A stretch of DNA of 64,000 nucleotides from Deltaproteobacteria bacterium (GTDB lineage Bacteria > Lernaellota > Lernaellaia > JACKCT01), in contig JAOSJX010000028.1 in assembly GCA_027493875.1 (NCBI GenBank), forward strand, positions 1-64,000, in the 5' to 3' direction. The notes beneath the pieces are model-generated. The model made no database searches. It worked only from the letters and a program-made list of their open reading frames with translations, and was not told the DNA's origin. The translations under genes and the position numbers were made by a program. Shown here in pieces: positions 9,158 to 19,099 of this stretch; within the stretch, counting starts at the first letter, position 1; each line of letters starts with the position of its first letter.

Positions 9158-10006
9158 ATGACAGCACAAGCCATAAGAGCGGTGCGTCCCATGCCGACGA
9201 TCGAGCAATTACGGCAGGGACTGCACCTCAGCTTCTCGCAGATGCAGACCTATATGATCTGCCCCGAGAGCTACCGTTTTCAATACGTGAGGGGCGTGAA
9301 ACCTGAGTTCGTCGGCAGCGCCCTTCCCTTCGGCAACGCGATCCACGAGGCGTTGGCGTCGTACTACCGGCAAATCCAAGCCACAGGCGAACCGCCATCA
9401 CTGGAGGCGCTCAAGGCGTCATTCGCCGATCACTGGAGCGTCCAGGAGGAACACGGCAAGGATTTCGTACGCTTTAAAGGCAAGGAAACGTGGTCCGGCC
9501 TCAAAGACATGGGCGTCGGGCTTCTCGAAGCCTACTACACTTGGAGAGCGGGCTTGGGCGTTCCGACCCATGACGAGATCGTGGCGGTCGAGCTTCCCTT
9601 ATCCGCCACTCTCGGAGACATCGAGTTCATCGGCGCCATCGACCTGATCCTGCGTGACCGGGACAAACCCGACCGCTATCACCTGATCGACCATAAAACG
9701 TCGGCTCGGCGGTTCGACGAGACCAGAATCGCGACGGACCATCAACTCACGGCCTATCGATTCCTGGTGGAGGAGTCCGGCTATCTTCCCATGGGGGCGG
9801 AATTTGGCTTTTACTGGGATGTTTTGCTCAAACAGAAGAACCCAGTGGTCGAGAGGTACTCAACCGTGCGAACCGAGGAGGCCGTCAAAGCGTTTCTTGG
9901 GAGCGCGAAGGCGATCCTCCGGGGTATCGACCACGAGGTTTACTTTCCTAGCCCAGGATGGGGCTGCACTGACTGCGGTTTTGCCGCCATGTGCTCCGCA
10001 AAGTAG
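9158..10006 (+). CDS. PD-(D/E)XK nuclease with Fe-S cluster (Cas4/AddB-like)
   Basis: This 282-residue protein fits the RecB-family nuclease domain with four cluster cysteines. It begins LSFSQMQTYMICPESYRFQYV (first Cys), has PFGNAIHEALASYY, the acidic motif FIGAIDLILRD, the catalytic LIDHKTSA (D...DHK), the helix DHQLTAYRFLV, and ends GCTDCGFAAMC (CxxCx5C). It probably resects DNA ends for the annealing protein just upstream. The ATG at 9158 is preceded by AAGGAG. It is not part of the cas operon despite the resemblance to Cas4. Confidence 0.88.
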   Translation: MTAQAIRAVRPMPTIEQLRQGLHLSFSQMQTYMICPESYRFQYVRGVKPEFVGSALPFGNAIHEALASYYRQIQATGEPPSLEALKASFADHWSVQEEHGKDFVRFKGKETWSGLKDMGVGLLEAYYTWRAGLGVPTHDEIVAVELPLSATLGDIEFIGAIDLILRDRDKPDRYHLIDHKTSARRFDETRIATDHQLTAYRFLVEESGYLPMGAEFGFYWDVLLKQKNPVVERYSTVRTEEAVKAFLGSAKAILRGIDHEVYFPSPGWGCTDCGFAAMCSAK

Positions 10007-10027
10007 ATAGCTGTAATAAATCCAGCC

Positions 10028-10059
10028 GATACGGAGGCGGGATCTGTCCCGTCTCCGTT
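10028..10059 (+). terminator. Strong hairpin after the nuclease gene
   Basis: ACGGAGGCGGGA and TCCCGTCTCCGT pair over 12 positions (one G-T) around a TCTG loop, 22 bases after the nuclease stop. No T-run follows, so it may be a Rho-dependent or processing hairpin rather than a canonical intrinsic terminator. Confidence 0.6.
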
Positions 10060-10125
10060 ACTACCGGATCGAACGGACCAATAATCGCCTACTTAGGCCT
10101 ACAACCTCAAAAACTGACAAGGCAT

Positions 10126-10154
10126 TTGACAACGTCAGAAGTGGCGAGTAAAAT
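10126..10154 (+). promoter_or_regulatory. Sigma70-type promoter upstream of the HTH/polymerase-like genes
   Basis: TTGACA at 10126-10131 and TAAAAT at 10149-10154 are separated by 17 bases. The -35 is a perfect consensus and the -10 matches five of six. It lies after the hairpin closing the previous gene and 180 bases before the ATG at 10335, so it would drive a second transcript of the element. The surrounding 10007-10334 has no convincing gene. Confidence 0.7.
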
Positions 10155-10334
10155 CCGAATCTGGGTCTTAAAGGACCCTATATAGATATGAATTTTTGGA
10201 TTCTGGGTCGCAAGTCCTCCAACCAAAAATCCAACAAAGAATCACCGACAGCCATAACTAGACGAGCTTTCGGGGGATTCGTATTTCTTAACGAGGGGCA
10301 GGGTTTACTAACACTGAGCCCCAAGGAGATTAAT

Positions 10335-10562
10335 ATGATTTACAGATGTTTCCTGAATGTGGACGAAATTGCGGCTTTTCTCCGAGTTTCGGCTAAGACA
10401 ATTTACCGACTCGTCAAGGAAGGGAATGCCAAAGGGCAGCGCCTCCCGCATTTCAAGGTCGGGCGTCGCTACATGTTCGACAGAGACGAGGTTCTTGGCG
10501 CACTGAAAAGTGGAGACAGGTTGCCGGCTTTTGCCGACGGGCGCGAGGTCGGCCATGTTTAA
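10335..10562 (+). CDS. Excisionase-family HTH DNA-binding protein
   Basis: The 75-residue protein is a MerR-like/excisionase winged HTH: CFLNVDEIAAFLRVSAKTIY, then RLVKEGNAKG, LPHFKVGRRYMFDRDEVLGAL. Such proteins act as recombination directionality factors or regulators on mobile elements. The ATG at 10335 follows AAGGAG. Its end overlaps the next start (10555) by eight bases, so the two are probably co-translated. Confidence 0.85.
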   Translation: MIYRCFLNVDEIAAFLRVSAKTIYRLVKEGNAKGQRLPHFKVGRRYMFDRDEVLGALKSGDRLPAFADGREVGHV

Positions 10563-12021
10563 TAATTATTTTATCGATTCTGTTGATCCGGTCGTTGACG
10601 AGATGATGCGCATTTTGGAACCGCAGGTTCAAGCCATTCGAGGTGCCTCGTGGCTCATGCGAAAGCGAGAAGAAAAACGGCGCGCTCTCCGCAACCTTTG
10701 TGTCAATCTCAATCAATGCCTCTTTTGCGATGACGAACCGGGAATCCTTGCGGTGTCGCGAGATCGCAATTTTTATCGTGCCGGCAACGGATACACGGAC
10801 GGTCATTTCGCGTATCGCACCTACGTCCCTCTATTCGACGTCCTCGTGCTAACCGGTGTCTGCAAGGAGCAACGCGGGTATTTCGATCGCGATGCCGGAA
10901 GCGGGAGAACAACGCGATTGATCCCTAATCCCAAGATCTTTGGAAGGGAACCAATCTCACCAGCCTCCTTCGTCAACCTGTTCGACGAGCCCATTGTCCT
11001 ACGAGGATACGGTGAGTGTCCGTCGAATTACCCTGAAACCGATTTCACCAAAAACGCTCGTGAGAGACTTGTCACATACAACGAATTCATTGGCGGGCAC
11101 GAAATCGCTCTGTTACCTGAAAGCTGTAGGCCGTTGACCGGCCTGACGGACGAAGGCTTGAAACTACTGGCGAAGCTCAAAGACGAAGATAAGCGACGGT
11201 GGAGACAGACTCGACGAAAACTCAACACTGAGAGAGATGGTCAATTGTCTTTTCCCTTTGGTGGAGAGGCAGAAGAACAAGACCTCAACCCCACCACCAC
11301 ACAACCACATTACTTAGAACGGAGCTTTTCTTCTTCGGAATACCGGGAATTAGGACTAATCGCCGACGTGCGATGTCGTCGGATTTTTAACGGATCGTTC
11401 GAAAACGGCGGACGGTTTTACGCGCCTTACCAAAATCTTCCTCGCAACGAGAGAGAGCGTTTACTTATTGATGGCGAAACCGTCTGTGAACTCGACTATT
11501 CGGCTCTCCATCCGACGCTTCTCTACCACGAGTCTAAATTGGAATCTCCGGGATCCCCCTACGCCGTGTTCGTTGACGAGCGGGACCGCTCGCTCCGTCA
11601 CGTGGTCAAGGCCGCCATGCTTCGGATGATCAACTTAAATGGTCGTCGCGGATTCAGCGCCGCGATGACATCCTGGTGGGAAACGGACGGGCGCCGCTCT
11701 TGGATGCCTAAGCGACTCAACGACTACTTGGCTGGATTCGACACCAGCATCGCGAATTTGCGCTCCCGCATCGAAAAAGTCCACGCGCCCATCGCGTCCT
11801 GTTTCTTCCGGCAACTCGGTTTGAAACTTCAGTTCACAGACAGTGAGATAATGGATGAGATACTGCACCGGTGCACAGCGGCCGGCATCCCTGTGTTGCC
11901 GATCCACGACTCCGTCGTCGCGCCGAGTTCGAGAAAATCCGATGTCGAAGCCATCATGCACGCAACGTACGCCGACCGCATGGGATTTCCCATCAAAGTC
12001 GATCCTCGTTATTGCCATTAA
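10555..12021 (+). CDS. Family-A DNA-polymerase-like protein of a mobile element (small, diverged)
   Basis: The 488-residue product has, in order and with plausible spacing, three motifs resembling the palm and fingers of family-A polymerases. They are motif A VCELDYSALHPTLLY (cf. DYSxIELR), a motif-B-like helix RHVVKAAMLRMINLNGRRG (Lys upstream of Asn-Gly rather than Tyr-Gly), and motif C VLPIHDSVVAP (cf. HDE). The N-terminal 270 residues are unassigned and contain no 3'-5' exonuclease motifs that I recognise. The start at 10555 overlaps the HTH gene; an in-frame upstream Met lies inside that gene. It may replicate or repair the element. The assignment rests on motif recognition only. Confidence 0.6.
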   Translation: MFNNYFIDSVDPVVDEMMRILEPQVQAIRGASWLMRKREEKRRALRNLCVNLNQCLFCDDEPGILAVSRDRNFYRAGNGYTDGHFAYRTYVPLFDVLVLTGVCKEQRGYFDRDAGSGRTTRLIPNPKIFGREPISPASFVNLFDEPIVLRGYGECPSNYPETDFTKNARERLVTYNEFIGGHEIALLPESCRPLTGLTDEGLKLLAKLKDEDKRRWRQTRRKLNTERDGQLSFPFGGEAEEQDLNPTTTQPHYLERSFSSSEYRELGLIADVRCRRIFNGSFENGGRFYAPYQNLPRNERERLLIDGETVCELDYSALHPTLLYHESKLESPGSPYAVFVDERDRSLRHVVKAAMLRMINLNGRRGFSAAMTSWWETDGRRSWMPKRLNDYLAGFDTSIANLRSRIEKVHAPIASCFFRQLGLKLQFTDSEIMDEILHRCTAAGIPVLPIHDSVVAPSSRKSDVEAIMHATYADRMGFPIKVDPRYCH

Positions 12022-12040
12022 TTTTTCTTGGGAGGAAGCG

Positions 12041-12532
12041 ATGAAATTAAATACCCCTATTGAAAAAAGCTACGAAAGAGACGGAGCGCGATACTCCGTC
12101 TCGCTTTGGACGTGCGATCGTGAGCACGCCCGCTTGCAGACAAACGATCCGACGGTGGTTCGCCGCATCAAGACCTGGACTTTCGCCAAGCCCGTAGGGT
12201 TCGGTATTAACGAATATCTCTACGTATTCACAATTCCGGGCTGCAGGACGCGGTGGGTGAGGGAGCAATTGGGGCTCCCCTCCCCTCAGCGTTCCATCAA
12301 GCAAGAGGCGCAAACCCGCAGGCTTGTCCAGGCGGGTCGGCGAACTCGATTCGGCGTCAACGACAGCGGGCAAGAATCGTCCGTATTGGCCTACGATCGT
12401 CTTCATCGGCGTACGGTGGGGGGTAGACAGCCCTATCGGCTTTTACAGCGCAGAAAGCCGCTCGATTTTGAGCTTGCCCGAAAGCACCTACGCAACGTGG
12501 CCGAAGACCCCGCCAACGCGGCGCACCCATAG
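12041..12532 (+). CDS. Hypothetical element protein, 163 residues
   Basis: I do not recognise this protein. The ATG at 12041 has a strong ribosome site (GGGAGGAAGCG) 19 bases after the polymerase-like gene, which supports translation. The first 90 residues look like a real globular sequence (YERDGARYSVSLWTCDRE, FAKPVGFGINEYLYVFTI). The last 60 are rich in Arg and Gln and may be out of frame, because other genes here carry indels. It probably belongs to the transcript starting near 10160. Confidence 0.55.
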   Translation: MKLNTPIEKSYERDGARYSVSLWTCDREHARLQTNDPTVVRRIKTWTFAKPVGFGINEYLYVFTIPGCRTRWVREQLGLPSPQRSIKQEAQTRRLVQAGRRTRFGVNDSGQESSVLAYDRLHRRTVGGRQPYRLLQRRKPLDFELARKHLRNVAEDPANAAHP

Positions 12533-12776
12533 GTCAACAGCGTGTTACTTGCGGATACATCGTCACCACCTTTTGCGTCGGCAGACACGGTCTTCCTGAC
12601 GGCGGATGAATTAGCCGCGATGCTCAAGATCCCCGTCAAGACCGTGTACCAACTCGCGAACGAGAAAACGATTCCCGGCATGCGCTACGGAAAGCATTGG
12701 CGTTTTCTTCTCTCTGATGTCATAAACTGGCACCGGGAAAACGCCATGGCCATGCCGGGAAAGGAGGATTTGATTC

Positions 12777-14071
<1,295 letters not shown>

Positions 14072-14106
14072 ATGCTCGCCCGCTTTTCACGGGTCAGGGC
14101 GCCGCG

Positions 14107-14134
14107 ATTATAGGAAAAAGCCGCCCCGTGTCAA
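14107..14134 (-). promoter_or_regulatory. Consensus sigma70 promoter for tRNA-Asp
   Basis: On the minus strand TTGACA (14134-14129) and TATAAT (14112-14107) are both perfect, with a 16-base spacer. The tRNA starts 36 bases after the -10. The promoter overlaps a terminator-like inverted repeat (GAAAAAGCCG at 14114-14123, CGGCTTTTTTC at 14142-14152) that could end transcripts of the TPR gene. Confidence 0.9.
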
Positions 14135-14164
14135 GCAAAACCGGCTTTTTTCAAAGACCGCGCG

Positions 14165-15064
14165 CTAATTCCATGTCTTCCAAGCGTTCGAGATCGTTCT
14201 CCTTTTGATCAGCGCGTTCCGAAGGCGAGATTCCAGTTGCAAATAATCCCCGTCGTCCTCATCACCGAGCTCACGGCGGATTTTCGTCAGCAGGTTCATC
14301 GCCTCCTCCAGAAGGTGGATTTCCATGTGCGCCTGAGCCAGAACCGCCGCGCCGCGCAATTCCTTCTCTTTGCCGAAGTAAATATCGTGGCGCTCCTTCC
14401 GCGCGCGCTTCGGCCGATCTCCGTCCTCCCCGGCGATCGACGCCATGATGTCATCGGCCCGCGATTCGATCAGATCCTCAACCCCTTCCAGGCTGTCCAG
14501 CATCGCATCGGTGGCCGACGACCGCTTCTCGCGGGAAGGCGCCTCCCCCGGTTCCTCCTCCGGCTCGGCCAGCAACGCCTCCAACTCGAAGACGCGCATC
14601 GGACGGTCGATCTTTTCGAAAAGATCCGCCTCCGATTCGTCGTCCGGCGCGGGCGCCGGACGATCCAGCCCGGCCAGGAGATTGCGCATTTCGTCGTCAA
14701 ACGGATCTTTGCCGAGAACGAACTCGAGCAGCGGCCGAGCTAGATCTTTCTCGCCAAGCTCCAAATAAAGCTTAGCCAGAACGCGCGCCAGTTCGACGTT
14801 GTCCTTGACGACGGCGTGCACCGCTTCGAGTTCGCGGCGCGCGTCCTCCAAACGTCCGACGCGGAAATAAATGCGGCCGAGCACTTCCCGGCACAAAAGA
14901 TAACCGGGGTAAATTTCCAGACCGGACTCGCACGTGTCGACCGCGTCCTCCGTCAACCCGACGCGGCGATAGTTTTCGGCCAGCGGCGCATACACCTTCT
15001 GCTGCGGGTCGCGCGTCAGCTTGGCCCGAAATCTCTTGATGTTCAGAAGGACGCTCTTATCCAT
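14165..15064 (-). CDS. Tetratricopeptide repeat protein
   Basis: The first 130 residues form TPR helices: VYAPLAENYRRVGLTEDAVD, GYLLCREVLGRIYFRVGRLEDA, ARVLAKLYLELGEKDLARPL. A long acidic linker with AEPEEEPGEAPSREKRS follows, then a C-terminal helical pair (GAAVLAQAHMEIHLLEEAMN). No signal peptide is seen, so it is probably a cytoplasmic protein-interaction scaffold. It is the last minus-strand gene before the tRNA; 106 bases separate it from the corrected phosphatase stop. Its partner is unknown. Confidence 0.8.
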   Translation of the reverse strand: MDKSVLLNIKRFRAKLTRDPQQKVYAPLAENYRRVGLTEDAVDTCESGLEIYPGYLLCREVLGRIYFRVGRLEDARRELEAVHAVVKDNVELARVLAKLYLELGEKDLARPLLEFVLGKDPFDDEMRNLLAGLDRPAPAPDDESEADLFEKIDRPMRVFELEALLAEPEEEPGEAPSREKRSSATDAMLDSLEGVEDLIESRADDIMASIAGEDGDRPKRARKERHDIYFGKEKELRGAAVLAQAHMEIHLLEEAMNLLTKIRRELGDEDDGDYLQLESRLRNALIKRRTISNAWKTWN

Positions 15065-15170
15065 CGACCCTTCCGCCGGTTTCGCGCATGTTTCCTAGGT
15101 GCTTGAAAATTAACACAGTTTTCGCCGCTCCGCCAAGCCCGCGGCCCTTTTTGACATCGGGAATACGGCC

Positions 15171-15801
15171 TCACGGATTGACCTGTCCCGTCCGATTGAC
15201 GAAGAGCAGGTGCGGAACGCCATCGTACCAGTCGAGCACGGTGAGCGACGCGTTGTCGAGCCGGAACGTCGCAAAGTGCTTTTTCGATGTCCAATCCGAG
15301 CGCCACGGCCAGGAGACTCATCATCACCGCCGCATGTCCGACGACGAGTGCGGTGCGGCCCTGGGTGCGCGGCAACAGGTGATCCCGCCACAGCCTTTTA
15401 ACCCGCGCATTGAAGTCTTCGTTCGATTCCCCGGAAAGAAAATGCGCGAGGAAGGGGCCGTGCATCAGGTCCGCGCCTTTGTTCGGCAGCGCGTCCATCA
15501 CTTCGGCGAATGTTTTTCCTTCCCACTCCCCGAAGTCGCGCTCCCGCAGCTCCGGTTCGATCACCACGGGAACGGCCCGCCCTTCCAGCAAAATTTTTGC
15601 GCTCAAATAGGAGCGTTTAAGCGGACTGACGACGGCAAGATCGATGTCGTAGGAGTCGACCAACGCACGAAGCCGCAACACCTGCGCCCGCCCCTCTTCC
15701 GTGAGCGCCAAATCGAGGCTGCCGCCGAGGCGGCGCTCGGCGTTGTGCGCCGTCGCTCCATGACGGACCAGCAGAAATCGCGTACGTCGGGGCGGTTTCA
15801 T
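15171..15801 (-). CDS. Histidine phosphatase family protein (phosphoglycerate-mutase-like)
   Basis: The N-terminus carries the phosphohistidine motif FLLVRHGATAHN, followed by LALTEEGRAQ, VVSPLKRSYLSAKIL, ERDFGEWEGKTF and the second catalytic His in LVVGHAAVMM. The frame breaks at the T5 run 15280-15284 (A5 in the coding strand). With one A fewer the family C-terminus is restored as IEKHFATFRLDNASLTVLDW to NRTGQVNP, stop at 15171-15173. The uncorrected frame runs on to 15043 with an Arg-rich tail. It probably dephosphorylates a small metabolite, perhaps an intermediate of the upstream operon. The start is 75 bases after the radical SAM stop. Confidence 0.85.
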
Positions 15802-15875
15802 GGCGTCAACGCGCAGAGCATACCGCTATTTGAAGGGAAATCCGCCTTCGGGCAAGGTATCCGGTGGAAGCGCCG

Positions 15876-17297
15876 TCACGCTTGCGCGACGGCCCGGCCG
15901 TCGACCATCTCCAGGTAGCGGTTGGTCATTCCCCGCATCAGGCCGAGCTCGTCGCACAGCGCGATCATTTTATAGAGCCGCTTCTGACGCACATCGTAGG
16001 TGTTGGCCCCGTCTTCCGTGTACCACTGGCACCAGTGTTCCGGTTTGGGCAGGACGATGCCGTATTTCTCCGGATGGCGTTCCAGATCGCATTGCGGCGT
16101 CACAATGCACGCGGAGAGCGCCGAGACGCTGTCGATCATGTGGCGGTGCGCTCGCAGGAATTCCATCGTCTCGTTCAGTTCAAGCTCCGTCTCACCCGGA
16201 AACCCGACGATCAGGTTGACGATGACTTTGATCCCCGCGCGGTGCACGCGCTCGATCACCGTGCGCGCCATCGTCGAGTCGTAGCCCTTCTTCATAGAAT
16301 CGAGAACTTTGTCCGAAAAACTTTCGACGCCGAACACCAGGCTCGTGCATCCCGACTGTTTGAGCACGGCCAGCGTCTCGTCCGTCAAACGTTTGTTGAT
16401 GATCGCCTGCCCGGAATACGCCATGCGCACGCCGTCGCGCACGACCAGCTCGGCGAATCGGCGCAAGTTCTCGACGTGCGCGTTGATCAGCAGATCGTTG
16501 AATTGAAAGTCGTGCCCGCCGTAGAGCTGTTTATAGTGCTTGACGTCTTCGAGCATTCGCTCCGGTGATTTGAAACGGTACTTGGGCATGATTTTCGGAT
16601 CGTTGCAGAACGTGCACCGGTTCGGGCAGCCGCGGCCGAATTCCAGGGGCAACTGGCGCGTCTGGTACAGGCCGAGCGGGAAGTCGGAAAAATCCGGCGT
16701 CGGCAGCGCGTCGAGCGACGGAATCAAAAGGTCCTTGGACGGTTCCTTTTCGATCGGACCGCCGGCCCATTCGAGGCCCGGCACGTCTTCCCACACGCCG
16801 CCGTTCATCAGCGCGTCCAGAAGTGACGGAAGCGCGACTTCGCCTTCGCCGATGACGAAACCGTCAACCGCCTCGCTCACCAATTTACGGCGTTCCTCCG
16901 GCCACGCGATGCCCGCACCGCCGTAGATGACCTTCGCCATCGGCAGCTTTTCGCGAATGCGTTCGGCGACGCGGTTCGTGAACGGAAGATTCGATTCGTT
17001 CACCGAAAAACCAACGACAATCGGCCGCTTCTTGGCGATGTCGTCGACGAACGCCTCGATCTGCGGCAGGAGAAACGCCGAGACTTCTTTGAAACGGTCC
17101 CCCGGCGACCAGTACTTGAGATTCTCCGGCTCCCACCATGTTTTCAAGTATTCACCGCACTTGGCGAAGCACTCGATGTTCATATCGCGCACGGCCACTT
17201 TGTAGCCTTCCGCGCGTGGGCCGCGGCGAGCGCCGCCAGACTCAGCGGAGGAAAACGCACGCCCCAGGGCGGCATCAGCGCCAACACCACGTCGCAC
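15876..17297 (-). CDS. B12-binding-type radical SAM module D (fourth in the tandem series)
   Basis: This module carries the radical SAM motif RGCPNRCTFCN (CxxxCxxC), preceded by a Rossmann-like B12-binding domain (VIYGGAGIAW, FVIGEGEVALPSLL) and followed by QFNDLLINAH, LVFGVESFSDKVLDSMKKG and IVNLIVGFPGETE. Its N-terminal strand (MPPWGVRFPPLSLAAL) lies in the preceding frame, and the break is near 17205-17225, where one base appears missing. The first 25 residues in this frame are therefore spurious. No stop separates it from module C. I see no DxHxxG cobalamin-ligand motif, as in many class B enzymes. The enzymes of this class methylate unactivated carbons or rearrange rings; the substrate is unknown. 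Confidence 0.88.
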   Translation of the reverse strand: MRRGVGADAALGRAFSSAESGGARRGPRAEGYKVAVRDMNIECFAKCGEYLKTWWEPENLKYWSPGDRFKEVSAFLLPQIEAFVDDIAKKRPIVVGFSVNESNLPFTNRVAERIREKLPMAKVIYGGAGIAWPEERRKLVSEAVDGFVIGEGEVALPSLLDALMNGGVWEDVPGLEWAGGPIEKEPSKDLLIPSLDALPTPDFSDFPLGLYQTRQLPLEFGRGCPNRCTFCNDPKIMPKYRFKSPERMLEDVKHYKQLYGGHDFQFNDLLINAHVENLRRFAELVVRDGVRMAYSGQAIINKRLTDETLAVLKQSGCTSLVFGVESFSDKVLDSMKKGYDSTMARTVIERVHRAGIKVIVNLIVGFPGETELELNETMEFLRAHRHMIDSVSALSACIVTPQCDLERHPEKYGIVLPKPEHWCQWYTEDGANTYDVRQKRLYKMIALCDELGLMRGMTNRYLEMVDGRAVAQA

Positions 17298-19099
17298 ATA
17301 GCCTCGCCGCGGGCCTTCGTCGACCCGTTGGTTCCGTTCTTTCCGTGGCCGTTTGTTCCATTCGTCGCCGCGGGCTCGGCCATTTCCGCGGTGCCGACGT
17401 CGAGATTTTCGACCATTTCGCGGGCGCGGCGGCCTTGCGGGTTGACGCGCGGCGACGCGTTCGCGGCCCCGAAGCGATAACGGTCACGCTCCTCTTCGCT
17501 CATGCCGTCGATATTGGTCGCCAGCGCCGCCGTCGCCAGACCTTCGGCCATGGCGTGTTCGCCTTCCTTGTCGTCCGCCACGCGTCCGGACTTGCGCGCC
17601 AGATCGTCTTTGGCGAGGCGCTTGTCGCGGTCGTCCTTGTCGTACACGTTGACCGTGTGAATGTGCTTATCGCGGCTCGCGAGGAGCTCGGTGACGCGCA
17701 TCAGGCGGTCGAGGCGCTGCTCGTAGGTGCTCGAACCGTCTTTCGTCGACCACTTCACGCTGCCGCCTTCCGGCGGGAAAATAATCCCGAACTCCTCGAA
17801 GCGGTCGAACAACTCGCTACCCAGGTTCACGAGGCACGGCGATACCGACGCGACCTGTCCGATGATTTCGCGGTTGTCGCGGACGAAGTTGTAGGTGTCG
17901 AGGAATTCCTCCTCGCCTTCGCCGGGGAAGCCGACGATGATGTTGATGATGCTTTCGATGCCGACTTCGTGTGTGTCGGTGAGCACGCGCTTGGCGAGAT
18001 CCTGCGTATAGTATTTGCGCATCAGGCGCAGAACCTTGTCGTTAAAGCTCTCGATGCCGTAAACGATGCTCTGGCACCCGGCGCGCTTCATCTTCTCCAG
18101 CATCTCGCGCGTCATTTCCTTGCGCACGATGCACTGGCCGCCCCAGGCCACCTTGTAGCCCTTCTCGATGACCATGTCGCAGAACTCTTCCAACACCTTC
18201 ATATGCCCGTTCATGAGCAGGTCCAGGAACGTGAAATGCGCGGCCCCGCGGTTGACGACGTGCCATTCGAGATCGCTGAAAATCTCCTGCGCCGTCCGGT
18301 GGCGGTATTTCTGATAAATTTGATGGTCGTTACAGAACGTGCATTTCCGCACGCACCCTCGGCTGCCGAGCAGCGGTACGGCGGTCCCGCTGTATTCGTC
18401 GAGATTGAGTTCCTCGAAAGTCGGCGTCGGAAGAACAACGCCTTTTTTGACGATCGAGCGGTGCACCGAATCGTACGTGAACTTCGTCCCGACCTTGACC
18501 ATGCCGGGAACGTCGCCCGGCTCGCGGCCGTCTTTCACCGCGCGCACGATCTCCGCGAATTCCAGATCGGCCTCGCCGAAGAAGAGATAGTCGCACTCGT
18601 GCGGTTCGATGCGCTCCACGTCGAAGCTGTTGGTGATGGCCGGGCCGCCCATGATGACTTTCTTCTTGGGGGCCATTGCTTTGAGGCGGCGCGCCGTTTC
18701 CAGCGTGAAGAGATAATTCGACGTGCACACGGAAAACGCGACGAGCGGCGCGGGGTGCGCCGCGATCTGCTTGAGATAGTGCTCCGTGAGTTCCCACAAG
18801 CTTTCATACGTCTTCGGAAACAAGCCGATGTCCGCCCACTCGTTGTAGCGGTCCATGCTCCACAGCCCGCGGTCGTGGCAGCGGTTGTAGATCTTGACGT
18901 TCAAATCGAGCGCCTGAACGCGCAAGCCCGCCTCGCGCACCATTTGCGACAGATACGCGATGGCCAGCGGCGCCACGTCCACGCCCCACACCGGCGCTTT
19001 GATGATCATGACGTCCGCGGCGTCCCGCGGAATCTCCTCGAAGCGCGGCTCGCCCTTCGACGGATCGAATCCGTCGTCCAAGCTCGGCTCGCACGACAT
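17180..19099 (-). CDS. B12-binding-type radical SAM module C plus start of module D
   Basis: Residues 25-470 form one complete module: the entry strand IIKAPVWGVDVAPLAIAYL, VIMGGPAITNSFD, LFFGEADLEFAEIV, the cluster motif RGCVRKCTFCNDHQ (CxxxCxxC), FTFLDLLMNGH, IVYGIESFNDKVLRLMRK and INIIVGFPGEGEEEF. A 110-residue linker follows, ending in Asn/Gly/Thr repeats (NGTNGHGKNGTNG). The frame then enters module D (CDVVLALMPPWGVRFPPL) and breaks. Upstream, the frame runs back past the first Met into PAPAEEKKYVLTN, which joins module B if one base at about 19150 is removed. The reading is consistent with one long polypeptide. Confidence 0.88.
   Translation of the reverse strand: MSCEPSLDDGFDPSKGEPRFEEIPRDAADVMIIKAPVWGVDVAPLAIAYLSQMVREAGLRVQALDLNVKIYNRCHDRGLWSMDRYNEWADIGLFPKTYESLWELTEHYLKQIAAHPAPLVAFSVCTSNYLFTLETARRLKAMAPKKKVIMGGPAITNSFDVERIEPHECDYLFFGEADLEFAEIVRAVKDGREPGDVPGMVKVGTKFTYDSVHRSIVKKGVVLPTPTFEELNLDEYSGTAVPLLGSRGCVRKCTFCNDHQIYQKYRHRTAQEIFSDLEWHVVNRGAAHFTFLDLLMNGHMKVLEEFCDMVIEKGYKVAWGGQCIVRKEMTREMLEKMKRAGCQSIVYGIESFNDKVLRLMRKYYTQDLAKRVLTDTHEVGIESIINIIVGFPGEGEEEFLDTYNFVRDNREIIGQVASVSPCLVNLGSELFDRFEEFGIIFPPEGGSVKWSTKDGSSTYEQRLDRLMRVTELLASRDKHIHTVNVYDKDDRDKRLAKDDLARKSGRVADDKEGEHAMAEGLATAALATNIDGMSEEERDRYRFGAANASPRVNPQGRRAREMVENLDVGTAEMAEPAATNGTNGHGKNGTNGSTKARGEAMCDVVLALMPPWGVRFPPLSLAALAAAHARKATKWPCAI

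Noticed and set aside
9158-10006. A second cas4 belonging to the CRISPR system
   Set aside because: Fe-S PD-(D/E)XK nucleases are common on mobile elements, this one is longer than Cas4 and sits beside a Rad52-like gene, far from the cas operon.
15043-15170. C-terminal extension of the histidine phosphatase frame overlapping the TPR gene
   Set aside because: A single A deletion restores the family C-terminus with a stop at 15171; the extension is Arg-rich and out of frame.
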